Shown here: positions 10,493-21,452 of the stretch, piece after piece
How the letters are laid out: each line of letters begins with the position of its first letter
Numbering within the stretch: position 1 is the first letter of the stretch
Source: Volutella citrinella
Lineage: Eukaryota; Ascomycota; Sordariomycetes; Hypocreales; Nectriaceae
NCBI GenBank assembly: GCA_034401135.1
Contig: JAWZSP010000006.1
Coordinates: 1,736,001 to 1,800,000 of the forward strand
Direction of reading: 5' to 3'
DNA: 64,000 bases
Program-made: the position numbers and the translations under genes
Notes under the pieces: model-generated
Databases searched by the model: none
Seen by the model: the letters and a program-made list of their open reading frames with translations, nothing else
Told to the model about the DNA's origin: nothing

Positions 10493-11740
10493 ATGATTTT
10501 CAACCTCCTTCTTTTTTGCATAGGCACGCTGAGCTACGCGGTTGCGCAAACGGAGGACTCAGAGGGGTACCAGAATGTAGCGTACTTTGTCAACTGGTAC
10601 GTCAATTGGCCCAGTCCTTAACAGGCAACACACACTGCCAGGGGGGTCTATGCCCGCGACTACCAGCCCCAAATCTTGCGAGCAACGGACCTCACACAAG
10701 TACTGTATGCCTTTCTAAACTTGAAGGCTGATGGCCAGGTGTATTCCGGCGATGCGTATGCCGATCTCGAAAAACACTATCCCACCGATTCATGGGATGA
10801 AGCAGGGGTCAACGCATATGGCTGCGTTAAGCAACTCTACCTCCTCAAGAAGCAGCATCGTTCTCTAAAGGTCATTCTAAGTATCGGTGGCTGGACCTGG
10901 TCAAATAACTTCCCGTCAGCTGCAGCTACTGTGGAAAACAGAGAGAGATTTGCGAAGTCGGCTGTGAAATTAATGGGGGACTGGGGATTCGATGGTGTCG
11001 ATGTGGACTGGGAGTATCCCATGGATGAGACTGAGTCGTCAAACTTCCTTCTCCTGCTCCAGGCCGTGCGGGAAGAGCTCGATGTCTATGCCCAGCAGCA
11101 TGCACCAGGGTACCATTTCATGCCCTCTATCGCATCGCCTGCCGGGTCAACTTATTACAAGAAGCTTAATCTCAAATCGTTGTCAGACATTGTTGACTCT
11201 TTTAATCTCATGACGTACGATTATAGTGGCTCTTGGGATCCTGTCAGCGGGCATCAGTCGAGTCTCTTTCCCAGCGACTCCTCTGCAATTTCCACCACTG
11301 CGGCCGTTCAGGATTACGTTGCCGCCGGGGTCAACCCGGCAAAGATCATCCTTGGCATGCCTCTCTACGGACGGGCCTTTGAGAATACCGACGGCATTGG
11401 CAAACCATTTGATGGAGTTGGTAGTGGGTCGTGGGAGAACGGCGTGTGGGACTATAAAGCTTTGCCACGGCAAGGAGCGATCGAAAAGATTGACTCCGAG
11501 CTGGTCGCATCATATAGCTATGACCCCGGCAGTCGAGAGCTGATCTCCTATGACACGCCAGAGGTTGTCAAAGCGAAGGTGTCCTGGCTCAAAGAGGCAG
11601 GGCTCGCTGGCTCTATGTTCTGGGAGGCGAGCGGCGATGGCACGGATGACAAGAGCTTGGATTCGTACCAGCTCCACAGTCTTAGGGGCTCTAGATACGA
11701 GCCTCAATCTGTTGAGCTATCCAAACAGTCAGTATGCTAA
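10493..11740 (+). CDS. Secreted GH18 endochitinase, C-terminal frameshift
   Basis: Two exons: 10493-10596 and 10642-11740, with a 45-bp intron (GTACGT...TGCCAG). The start is the ATG that opens a signal peptide, MIFNLLLFCIGTLSYAVAQ. As read, the product is 400 aa. The GH18 barrel is complete: SIGGWTWS (about residues 115-122), the DxxDxDxE catalytic motif in FDGVDVDWEYP with the acid/base Glu at about residue 159, MTYDYSGSWDP, and GMPLYGRAF. The closest remembered family is the Trichoderma ech42-type endochitinase without a chitin-binding module. It should hydrolyse chitin outside the cell or in the wall. The last about 27 residues do not fit the family. The expected ending (GALDTSLNLLSYPNSQYAN) is in another frame ending at 11768, which implies a one-base insertion near 11659. 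Either the gene has a recent frameshift or this is an assembly error. Confidence 0.88.
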
Positions 11741-11768
11741 TATTGCGGCCGGCATGCCAGAGACTTGA

Positions 11769-12088
11769 GGCCCTGTACGGCCAGGTCTCTAGAAGATCTT
11801 TCTTGTCTTGTAGCGCGCGCTTGCTGGCCAGCGTGAATGATATATCTGCTTTTGATTGAATTGATACCGGCGAGATAGTCTTGTCAATTGGACGAGGTAG
11901 CTGCTATATACGCTATGTTCATCACTATAAGCGTGACGTGCATGCGATCGAAATAACAACCGCTGAGCTCATCTGTCGAACGGGCTCGCCGCATCTTGAG
12001 TTGAAGAACTGGCTGCAAGTTTTCAGTCATCGCCAAGCAATTACAAGTTAAACTTCCAGGCTACACGCCTGTCGACGATTGGGATCTA
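11769..12088. other. Chitinase 3' flank, no gene seen
   Basis: Normal composition with no supported reading frame, RNA gene or repeat. Confidence 0.5.
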
Positions 12089-12493
12089 TTGCCACCCATG
12101 CTCGATATCTTTGATGGTGTCAGTCGCTTCACACGCCACTGCTTCCAACTGGGCTTCATCCCCAAGCAACGATTTCCGCAACCGCTTCAGGATGATTGCC
12201 GTTCTGTGAGCATTTTCCTTGTGGTATCTATCCTTAGTATTTCTGCTCGACCGAGCCCGCCGCTTGCCGCTCGCTATGGCACGGGGATCAAAGCATCGAA
12301 CTTCTTCATGGAGCTCGCCTCCCGGATGGCGGACAACGAGGTCTGCCAAGAACCCACTTTAGAAAGATGCCAAGCATTCTATCTCCTTAGAAATAGAGGC
12401 TATGTAAGTTGCTCTGACGTTGCGGCACTTCTGGGCCATCCAGGGCTGCCAGCACAGATCAACATGGGCACCTCAATACGCATGCTTTTCTAA
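12089..12493 (+). pseudogene. Relic of a fungal-specific (Zn2Cys6-type) transcription factor domain
   Basis: The plus frame reads VVSILSISARPSPPLAARYG, then SNFFMELASRMADNEV and EPTLERCQAFYLL. This is the middle-homology-region signature of fungal-specific transcription factors (family pattern: ...LARYG...A..FF..A........PTLERCQAFLLL). A canonical intron follows (GTAAGT at about 12403, acceptor TGCCAG at about 12451), and the next exon carries MGTSIRM, the usual continuation (W..MG.AIRMA), but out of phase. The DNA-binding zinc cluster is absent upstream and the downstream part stops at about 12493. This is therefore a fragment, abutting the 3' end of the convergent MHYT gene. Confidence 0.5.
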
Positions 12494-12514
12494 TGTCCGC
12501 AACCCTGAGAACTA

Positions 12515-15360
12515 TTATTTCTGCCACCACCGGCCCGCCATGCACTTCTGGAAGAGATCGTCTACAAAATCGCTCTCACTATCGCCCTCATGCGTCCTGA
12601 TCATGCTCTTCGAATTCGGCAGGACTTTCCTTATTCGATCGTGCTTCAGATGCCGCATCTCAATATCCGACGATGCTGAGATCTTGTGCGCTGCGTCGGC
12701 ACCTTCTGCTGCCTCGCCACACTCGCCCTCCTCTCCTATCTCGACGTCGACCGTGATTTCCTGTGAGACCATGATGCCTCCGAAGGACGGTGAGCTCGGT
12801 CCCGCATCCTTGAACACGTCGCCTGGGAATTCTCCTAGCGTTTCACTAGTCAGAGACCCGCCATCACGCTCCTTTGCCTGGCAGAGGTTCACGGTTGAGC
12901 TTGACCCGGCTAAGCCCGTCGAGGTTCTTCGCCACTTAGTTTTAGTCTTCAGAGCTTGATTCTCATCTACTCCCCTGGTCACCCCCAATAATCGTGCACT
13001 CTTCCACCTTGCCTTTGACGAGGGACCTCCCGCTTTGCCCTTCAGCTCTACTCCCCGTGGATCGTCTTGTTGTATGATGGGTCCGAATTCGCGATGGACG
13101 CCTTGGATGAACACCAGTTGATTCTGTCGCTGCTGCACCAGCTGATGCACCTTGAAGAGGTTGAGCGGGATACACTCGTAGGCGGGATTGTCCACTATTG
13201 AGTGGATTGGAATGACTATCCAGAACGCTAACATCGTCTTAATCGAGGGACGCTCTTCGGCCCGGCAGGGCAGCTTGACCGTGTCTGCCGTGAAAATCGA
13301 ATTGTCCACGATGGCGCACTGCAGCGATTCTCGGAGGGACTGGATTCCATCGCTTAACTGCTTAGAGAATGTCCTCTCCCTGATGGTACCCGCATTTGAG
13401 TTCTTTAGGGTCAGCGACATCGACAGAAGGGACTGGCCGTCGAATCGATTCAGCATATCTGTCTGCCAACTCTCGATCTTTGATATCGGCAGGTCGATCG
13501 ATGGAAGTAGGTGTCGAGCCGCTTTCTGTACGAGCACCTCAAACTCGGACCCGTTCACCAGAGCCCTGATGCCGAAGAATCCCAGTTGGACCTCAGAGTT
13601 CGTCGTTATTTCCTGGGCTGTGTATGAAGCCATCTCTCGCAGCTTTTGTTCCATCCCGGAGGACTGTATCTGCATGCTGGACGCAATGATCCCACTCACC
13701 TGCCCCAGCTCGGCAAACCGGTAACCTGCGATCGCCAATCGCTCGACCTCACTCTCATTCTGAGTCCGACGAACGAGGAACATTAACGAGCCTTGCCTGC
13801 ACTGTCCCTGCCTCCGGTGCACTGCTCCCTTCTCCGCTAGATCTAGCACGTTGGATACCTGGCTCGGAGTGAGACTCTCCGGAGGTGTCTTCTGGTGTTG
13901 CAAGTCGAAGTTCTCCCAATTGGTGCCTGTGGGAAGGATCTCGTCCCATAGGATTCCGACCGACGTAAGATTCTCCCGCAAACGTTCCGCTAACCTCATG
14001 GCGGCCATGCAGAACTGCTCTCTGAAGATGATATCGTGATTCTCACTCATGTCCTCATGTTCATTACTAGGCCGTGCATCCTTATCCCCTCTGGATTTGG
14101 CCACCTGAGCCAGATGCTTACTCATGCCCTCTACTAGTTTCAACATCCCAGACCAGTACCTAGCGGCCTGGAACATCCATAGGAAGTGAGGATGGGCGAC
14201 AGTGAAGCCCTGCTTGTTGTTCTTTGCCTGTTAGAATAATACGTTCCTTTATGTCGACTCAGGTCTTATACTAACCTTCTGCGTAAATGAATCTGCGACA
14301 ATGGTGCTGGGGATCAGACCGTCCGGGTCAACTAGAATTCTGCCGTCCTTATCAAAAATGGCGGCGCCGAGTGTGATCTGCTGCGCTCTATGGGCAAGCA
14401 AGCTCAGTTTTCTCGCCGTGGCCACGGCCAAGCCGCCAATAATTAAGCAAGCCCCAATCGACTTGACACTCTTAGCCAAATCTCAATGACGAGAAGGGAT
14501 GGGACCCGATGGTGAAACACTTACTAGGCAAATAACGACAATGACCGTAGCATTTCGCGACATTTCGTTGCCACCGAGGCGGACAGATACGAGTCTGTAC
14601 TCGGTGCCCAGAGCAGCACACCAATGCATTCCAGAGACAGCACCAGCCAGTAGTAATGCTGAGAGTAGCCGTTTCCACCATGCGTTGTCCCACATGGCTC
14701 TGAAGACAAAGAACACAGACAGGGCGATAGTGCTGGCGACGATGGCGATGACGGCGGAACCAACCACATAACTCGGTTTGTAAATACAGGTATAGTTCTC
14801 GATTGAGGCGTTGCCTAGGTAGTGCATACCGCACACGGCAGCACCACAGAGCAACCCAGCCGTCGTGACTCTCCACCATGAGACGCCGCTGTTTGTCCCC
14901 ACGGCTACAAAGGCTACCAGCAGGACGAGAATCGGTATAAAGAACGAGAGGACAGTGAAGCCATTCGAGAACGCAATCTGCAGCTGAGGCTCTCCGTTTG
15001 CTATATTGATCGCTCGGTTACCGACGAAGTGCTACTTTAGTGTTAGACCAGGGGTGAGGAGCGGGAAAATCAGAGAGCCAGGCATACCATAGACCAGATG
15101 GAAACACCTCCCATCGTCGCTGCTGAGCTACCGAGAAGCACGCTATGCATAGTCAGGTCAGTCTTCGCGTGGCCATGACATGGAAGAATCGCGACTGACT
15201 TATTAAACAAGCCCTTAGATCCCGTTCGACGGTTTATGAGTTCGAGAGTCGAGCCTGCCCCCACGAGGCTGATGACATAGCTCAGGGCAACGAAACCGGC
15301 AGTAAACTGCTGAGGGACGATGTGCCCCTCGTACTCATAAAACAACTTCTCGGGCGACAT
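12515..15360 (-). CDS. MHYT-domain integral membrane sensor protein
   Basis: Five exons on the minus strand: 15360-15200, 15142-15088, 15031-14525, 14470-14276 and 14227-12515. The introns are 57, 56, 54 and 48 bp, all GT-AG. The product is about 876 aa. The N-terminal third has hydrophobic segments in the MHYT arrangement, with MHF at residue 72, MHY at 141 and MHW at 207. The first motif is created only by splicing exons 2 and 3. In bacteria such domains are proposed to bind metal and sense gases. Fungal homologues couple the membrane part to a long cytoplasmic region, as here: after residue about 240 come KDGRILVDPDGLIPST (a PAS-like strand pattern), then a 550-residue helical region and an acidic, low-complexity C-terminus. 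No kinase or cyclase domain was recognised. The 57-bp first intron is in frame without a stop, so its retention would still give a protein. Confidence 0.85.
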
Positions 15361-16417
15361 AGCCAAGGGAAGCTGAGACGATAATTGCTTAGCGTTGATA
15401 GGGATTGGGCCAAGCGATTAGCTACAAGAGCGTCAAGCAGTTCTTGCAGTTCTTATCCTATGGACTTGCCCCACAATACATCTCAGGGGCCGACCCTTAA
15501 AGGAACAAACACCTCCTGGTGGGCTAAATCTTGCTGTGGCTTTAGGCTTGTCTCGTTACATGCCACTATTGACTTGGACTAGGACGACTGCGGGAAGAGG
15601 GCCCCGCAGGAGGTGTTCTACCGATGAAAGGCCCAGGTTCTGGGCCTGGAGGGGGTATCCACACTGAGACCATCTCTCAGCTGGACCAGGGACTGAACGA
15701 TGCTGCAATGCCTCTTAGCGTAGATTGGTTGATCTTGACTGGGATAAGCCTTGTACCCACAGGTGGATACGTCCTGTGATAGGATAATGAAGCAGCGTCA
15801 AATTCATCGCCGATTACTCTGATCGGAGCCGGGGGCCTGGGTAGTCCACCTCAGTATCTACGCCACGAGAACGCCAAACAAACGACTTAGTCCCGCCCAA
15901 GAACGCGCCTCCCCCATTGAAATATCCTGACCAATAAAGCCGCGAGGTGATAGATGAACCAGAATGGTCACTCAAGTGTCAATTCCACTAGCAGAGCACT
16001 AAATATGGCGTCAGCTGCGGCGGCCACTGGCCAGACCTTATCCTCTATCCTCAATCTGAGGGGGCAACGCTTCAGCGGAAGGGTTACTATGGGGAATGCA
16101 CGTGATTGGCTTGACACGGCAGCTGACTCCCTGAGTGGAAGCTAAAATAGCCAGGGGGCCGAATTGTTGCTTAAAATAGGGCCTGTTTCTGTCAACTACA
16201 TTGAGAGGTCAGTGACCTGTCTCATGTTTCTTGGTTATTGAAGAGCCAGGGAGCCGACATTCAAGTGCTTGTGATTAGCTACGACTTCTAGCTGAGCTTT
16301 CACAACTCGGTATTCGATAACGGGGATTTCGTATTCGGCAAAAAGAGAGCGCAAATGACCAAATCCGCAAAGAGGCGAAAATAGAATGAAGAGAGACCAA
16401 CAGGTACGACGAACTGT
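15361..16417. other. Upstream region of the MHYT gene, no gene seen
   Basis: Normal composition. A 63-codon plus frame (15954-16145) with Ala/Ser-rich content has no recognised motif and is not called. Confidence 0.45.
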
Positions 16418-16711
16418 TTGGCGGGCCGTTATGCCGAAGGGCCATTGGAGATAAAATGGAATGAGAGACTCGTTCGAGAGGAGAAGTACCAGATTTTCTT
16501 TGACCCCTCCTTACAGTCAATCAAAGGAATTAAGACCCAAATGTCCAGCAAGGGATGGGATTTGAAGTACACCACTGCCAGCAAGTCTGATGGTCACACC
16601 GTCAAGGGTTACGTTAGGGTTCCATGGGAGTTCGGACACAGCTTTCTGGATATTGTAGAGGACTTGAACGGCATCATTGCGGAGGAGGGAAACGAGTGCA
16701 CCGGAAAGTAA
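16418..16711 (+). CDS. Hypothetical small ORF without an ATG
   Basis: The open frame encodes about 97 residues, including YQIFFDPSLQSIKGIKTQ and GYVRVPWEFGHSFLDIVED, with a composition typical of a globular protein. No in-frame ATG exists before the middle of the frame and a TAG lies upstream. An ATG at 16387 is in another frame and could be joined only by a very short intron. It may be a partial exon or a relic. Function unknown. Confidence 0.25.
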   Translation: MAGRYAEGPLEIKWNERLVREEKYQIFFDPSLQSIKGIKTQMSSKGWDLKYTTASKSDGHTVKGYVRVPWEFGHSFLDIVEDLNGIIAEEGNECTGK

Positions 16712-17481
16712 GAATAGGGCAGGTAGGGAGAGCGTCGAGGTTGAGCAGTGAACGTGGTCACCTTGTGAGTACAAATCGGGCAGTTGATTAGACATAATCA
16801 AAATTTTCACGGGCTCCTGTACGGCCCCGGAGATCCTGAAGACGATTGTATATCCGGGTTTCCGTGGCGTAGATGCTTGGTATCCATGCCCCTACGTCTT
16901 TGGCCACGAGCGTGTAACCATGCGACGACAAGCGTAATTTGAGCAGGGGTCCACGTGATCCATATAGGTAAAGCGGCACGCAGTCACCACTTCGCACTGG
17001 CATACCTCGACCACTCTGTGTTCACGATTTGGCCAAGAACCAATCGTAGGCCGCCTCCGCCTGATTCATCCTCTCTCTGCCCGCATCCCCCTTTGCCCGA
17101 GATTCGGTTCAGTGGAACGTGGCGCGGTACTAGGCCGCCCGTGCGGGGCGCGGTGCATCATTCGCAAAGCAAAGGACCCCAGCTAAACTTTCCATGGCCT
17201 TCCATGGCCTTCTATGACCGACGATCGCATGAGCCCCATATGGCATTCAGCAAGCCACTTCCAGCCACTGTCTGTAGACGTTGCGTAGCTCAGCTAACAC
17301 AGGCTAAGTTATGCGCAAAATCAGGCCATACTACCTTGTACGTTGCATGAAGCCGCCCAATAGATTAGCCTGGACACATTGATCAGCAAGGGATGCAGAA
17401 CCTAATCCAATGATCGGCAACTGGCGTGGGGTAATTCGCAGCCCGAGTTGAGTTTGTGTTAAGTCTGTTATAATTATTGGC
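16712..17481. other. Intergenic, no gene seen
   Basis: Contains two short direct copies of TTCCATGGCC near 17195-17215. Open frames here (for example 16955-17350) are rich in Pro, Arg and Ser and show no domain. Confidence 0.45.
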
Positions 17482-18036
17482 ATGGACTCAAGTGCGCCAG
17501 CGACCTCTTTCAACCTCGAGATATCTCCCCCAGATATTACCTCCCTTTCCGCAATACCAACTAGCTTCGCGCCGCATCCGACCGTTCCTCGGTACCTATC
17601 GAGCTACCGAGACCTGGCTAGACTGACGCTATTGCCGCTCTCCTCCAGCATGGAAGTCAAGCCCGAGTCTCCTCCTACATCGGCACGCAACTCCGGCCGC
17701 CACAAGCCATTAGAAGTCCCGCCCAGGCGCACAATCGAGAAGCGCCACTACACATACTTAAATGTTGTATTTACCGAACTACAGGATAGTATCCCTAATA
17801 TAAGAGTAGAAAATGCAACGAAGGATCCGGAAGAAGGAACACCTAGAACAAGATTGGATAAGGTTAGTTGGCACCCAACTTATGATTCAACGATTCTTAA
17901 CTAGAATTAGGATGCTATTATATATACGGCAACGGAATATATTGCGATCCTCGAGGAGAAAAATAGATCTCTTCTAGCAGAACGCATAGTACTGCAGTCG
18001 ACAATCGCTGCGTTTGAGAAATTCTTTCGTTCTTAA
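17482..18036 (+). CDS. Small bHLH-leucine-zipper transcription factor
   Basis: Two exons, 17482-17862 and 17911-18036, joined over a 48-bp intron (GTTAGT...AATTAG with CTTAAC as branch), giving 168 aa. Using the AG at 17910, rather than the TAG just after the branch point, avoids a stop and joins loop to helix 2 cleanly. Residues 1-80 are Pro/Ser-rich. The basic region and helix 1 are RRTIEKRHYTYLNVVFTELQ (about 82-101), and helix 2 plus zipper follow as DAIIYTATEYIAILEEKN and beyond, with Leu/Ile heptads to about 165. The E-K-R core that reads the E-box is kept. Compared with the SREBP/Myc-like fungal pattern (HxxIEKRYRxNLN), the leading His and the second DNA-contact Arg are replaced (Arg and Tyr). 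It may have altered specificity or be decaying. It lies at the edge of RIPed DNA. Confidence 0.65.
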
Positions 18037-18322
18037 TTGACCTTGACCTCGCCTTCAAAGAGCAACGAGAAGGTACCCCGGGAGCAAGGCGTAAGACGGC
18101 ACGGCAGCCCTTGTCAGTGCGAGCGGACTTACTAGAAAGAAGCCATATAACGCACTCGGCTGACGTTATCGGGAATTCGAGGAACATGGGAAAGAGGTCG
18201 TATATTATCAAAGTGGTAGCCTAGTCACAGCTAAACTCATCTATCTAAGTTCAGATCTTCCTGATAAAATCGGTTCGCGCCCGAGCCAATATACTAATAT
18301 AGACAGTGCAAGTTAGCGAGAT

Positions 18323-19531
18323 CTAGGTCTTTAATATCTCAGGCCCTGGGTTTAATAGTTTCGATTCTGGGATATTTAGATGACTGCTGAAGTATAGCAC
18401 GATATCTTCTGGCAGATCGACGAAGACTTTATCAAGCCACGCCTTGGCTTCCTCAGCGGTCGGTATCTTCAGTTTATTAGAAAAGTCTGGCCATTAGAAA
18501 TCTGATCCTCGTTCCAAGATATAGGCAAATACATAACCCTCGCCTTTTAGGCCAGGTACAAAGATGTTAGCAGCATATTGACAGTCCATATCGTTCGCGT
18601 TCAACTTAGCTTTAAACAAGTCTATACTAATAAGGGGAAGCATAACATAGATCTTATTATCAAAATCATCCCTAGTGATGATATTCTAAAGCGCCTTAAT
18701 AAGTCCTTCTCTTATATTTGTAATTAATAGGGTGAATTTTTGCAATAAGCCTGATACTGAAGGAGCGTCTAGCGATGTTATGCGAGTATGTGTGGTGATA
18801 GCTATTAATGGGCTCTCAGTCGCGTCGCTATCTCGAGAGGTAGTGTCGTCAGGCGTAGCTTCAACGCCGATCCCTGTGCCAAAGCTTTGCTCGATCAAGA
18901 TAGGATTGCTACCCGCATCGCTGCTATTGTCATCGTCGCCCTGGTCCTGTATGTACGTGGCCTGACGACGGGCGCGGAGGTGCGGGGCTAGACCCGAAAG
19001 CGGAAGTAGAGGAATCCGGGCCCCGAACGATTGATTTTCGGACAATTCATGGGCGTCGGCGTCTTCAGAACCGCGATCGCCGGTTTCAAGATCTTCCCCT
19101 AGGGGCGTTTCGCATGACTGATGTGCCTCGGGGGACGTGCCATATGTCCTAGGAATACTGTCCTGATCGGAAGGGTTAACGCTCACAGGCATGTCCGGAG
19201 CGTCGTCCGTACCAAGCGGCTTGTGGATGGGCGACTGCGATGCACGTGCTGGCAATGGAGAACCTGCAGTGCTCAGTGATGAAGGGATCGATGTCGTGGC
19301 GTGCGTAGTATCGCCCGCGACGGCGCTTCGTTCCGCTACGTCGGCTGTCGTATGGCCTCGCTCTTTGGGCGCGTCTTGCGACAAGTGTCTTTGAGGATAC
19401 TCGTGAGGAGGCTCTAGCATGCGTGCGATCTCGGCATGCAAGTGCACTGCTTGCGGGCTGGTCAGGACCTGCAGCCCCCTACGCAAGACTAATCGGGAGC
19501 TCAGGGGGATCAATGGCGACGCCATCCACAT
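18323..19531 (-). pseudogene. Unknown 402-codon gene with two in-frame stops
   Basis: A single minus frame runs from the ATG at 19531 to a TAG at 18325-18323, broken by a TAG at 18688-18686 and a TAA at 18496-18494. Both fit RIPed Gln codons. The N-terminal 250 residues are polar, Ser/Pro/Asp-rich and probably disordered. The C-terminal 150 look folded: RDDFDNKIYVMLPLISIDLF, EGYVFAYILERGSDF, and AEEAKAWLDKVFVDLPEDI. No family was recognised. An alternative ATG at 19535 (MDVDGVAIDPPELPISLA) is in a different frame and looks like a plausible native N-terminus, which suggests an additional one-base indel near 19480. Base composition falls towards AT in the 3' third, next to the RIP island. Confidence 0.5.
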
Positions 19532-19559
19532 CCATACTGTGGTCCCTATTCCCTCTGTA

Positions 19560-21035
19560 CTCCGTGCCTACTTTTTTCAGAGCTAAACTTTAGCAGGTTA
19601 TATAAACTCGAATATATGCAAACCTATCGGACAGACCTATTATAAAACTAAAAGAATAATATTTTCCTCTGCTATTTATACAACGTACTAAAGTATATTA
19701 CCCTTTATATCTTAGAGCAGGTATATCTTATTATACTAGAGTTACCTTTTTTTGCTAAGTTTGTTAATATTTATAGGACAGCGATCGTGATAAGCGAGAA
19801 CTGCGCTATGTGCGCCTCTCTTATAACTATTAGTACAGGACTGATAGTGATTTTTAGAGAGAAAAGTATATATTTCCTATTAATAAAGTAAGGATGATTA
19901 GTGCCTGTAAAGTAGTAATAAGACTCACCCCGCCTTGTGTAAAGGAAGAGAAGAATTGTCTAGATATATTCTATAAGTTCTTCCTTATAGCTCGCAATAA
20001 TAATTTGTTCTTAGTACTATTGGACGTAAAATAGCTATTAAGAGTCCTTGATCTTGGAATAAGTACTAGAATCTAGGCGATTGAGCTATCTAAGTACGTT
20101 CTCTCTTTAGGTAAGCGTTTTCGCCTCCGAGTCTAATAAGCCTAGATATAGAAAATATCCTTATATAATTATACAGAGACTCGATTTCAATATAATCCAG
20201 CCTGAAATATAAGTATAGGTAGTATATATTGCTATTTATTACTTATATAATTCAGGATTCCCTTAATAATAAAACCTTCTTAATTATTTAATATTAAGGA
20301 TTCGTAGGATATAATAGACCGGGACTGGGACTTTATTTAGGTATAGATACTTTTTAAAAGTATCTAATACTGGCGGGAAATGTATTAAAAGATATTTATA
20401 TAAGTATAAAGTCACCTCTACCTCCCTTACCTTTCCTAACTGATTTGCTTACAGGTACCTGAAACCTAGAATAGGCTATATAGAGCAGGTCGAAATCGAT
20501 TAGGTTCTATGTTATAATAACGGTACTTATCCAACCGGTAGCGCTCTTAATAAATAGACCTCTAAGCTTCTTAAGTTGCAGGATCGATATAGTCGTTCTA
20601 TAAGAGTGGATCCTGATAAAACGCGGCGCTAGCTCGCGTTAGCTAGCTTCACGGATATTAATAAAACCGTTACTAAGGCATATTACAGTCCTTAGTCCGA
20701 GGATCGCTATGAGAGAGAGGTAGGGAGGTGGTTTAATATAGGGCTTTCTTAAGGTCTTACTACTTTATTATACTTACTTATAATAAAAATGCTAGGTATA
20801 TCTTAGAAAGATATAAAAGACCTATGCCTTAAAGCTAAGAGAGATATATATAATATTTACTATTATACTTATTACTAAGTATAAGTCTGTCTATAAGTTT
20901 AGTGATTAATTTACAGAAGCTGATTTATAATAGAGATATATTTAGATAATAAGAAAGCCTGAACTAGCGCTTAGTACTATAGTAGCCTGCTTAAACTAAT
21001 ATTAACTAATATAAAGACTTATCTTATACCTAACT
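19560..21035. other. Left part of the AT-rich RIP island
   Basis: RIPed DNA with islands of normal composition. Between about 20500 and 20740 a plus frame reads NNGTYPTGSALNK, then SKLLKLQDRYSRSIRVDPDK with TAG interruptions, which suggests another degraded gene. No family assignment was possible. Confidence 0.4.
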
Positions 21036-21452
21036 TGTCAGAACCTGGCGCTAATACACAGTGCCCTGACATACAGCGCAAGCGCACAGGCTAGAAAAAC
21101 CTATATCTAAACTCAGACTCTTAATTAATCAGGGATAGAGTAATAATAAATAGAGTAATAGCGCTCTAGAAGTATAGCACTTTAAATATATAAATACTCT
21201 TTAAATAATTACTCTAAGTAAATATAGTAATCTAGTATAAATATCCTTATTATAATATAATAAAAAAGACTAACTTCTTTAGCTATTAATAATACTTAGT
21301 TATTATAATACCCCTTACTTATTATTAAATATAATAATATATTTATTTTATATATTAATTAATACTTAGTATTATACTTTAGTATAATTACTAATATAAA
21401 CCTTAGTATAATTACTACTATTTATATAATTAGAACTAGCTTAGTTATTATA
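21036..21452 (+). repeat. 5' LTR of element A
   Basis: 417 bp, the same length as the 3' copy. Its first about 75 bp keep GC-rich, apparently original bases (CCTGGCGCTAAT, CAGCGCAAGCGCACAGGC), whereas the rest is RIPed. Confidence 0.85.

Noticed and set aside
10295..10549. bZIP-like basic motif on the minus strand (RNRVAQRAYAKKKEV)
   Set aside because: It is antisense to the chitinase signal-peptide exon, has a TGA four codons upstream, no ATG and no leucine heptads. Judged a coincidence.
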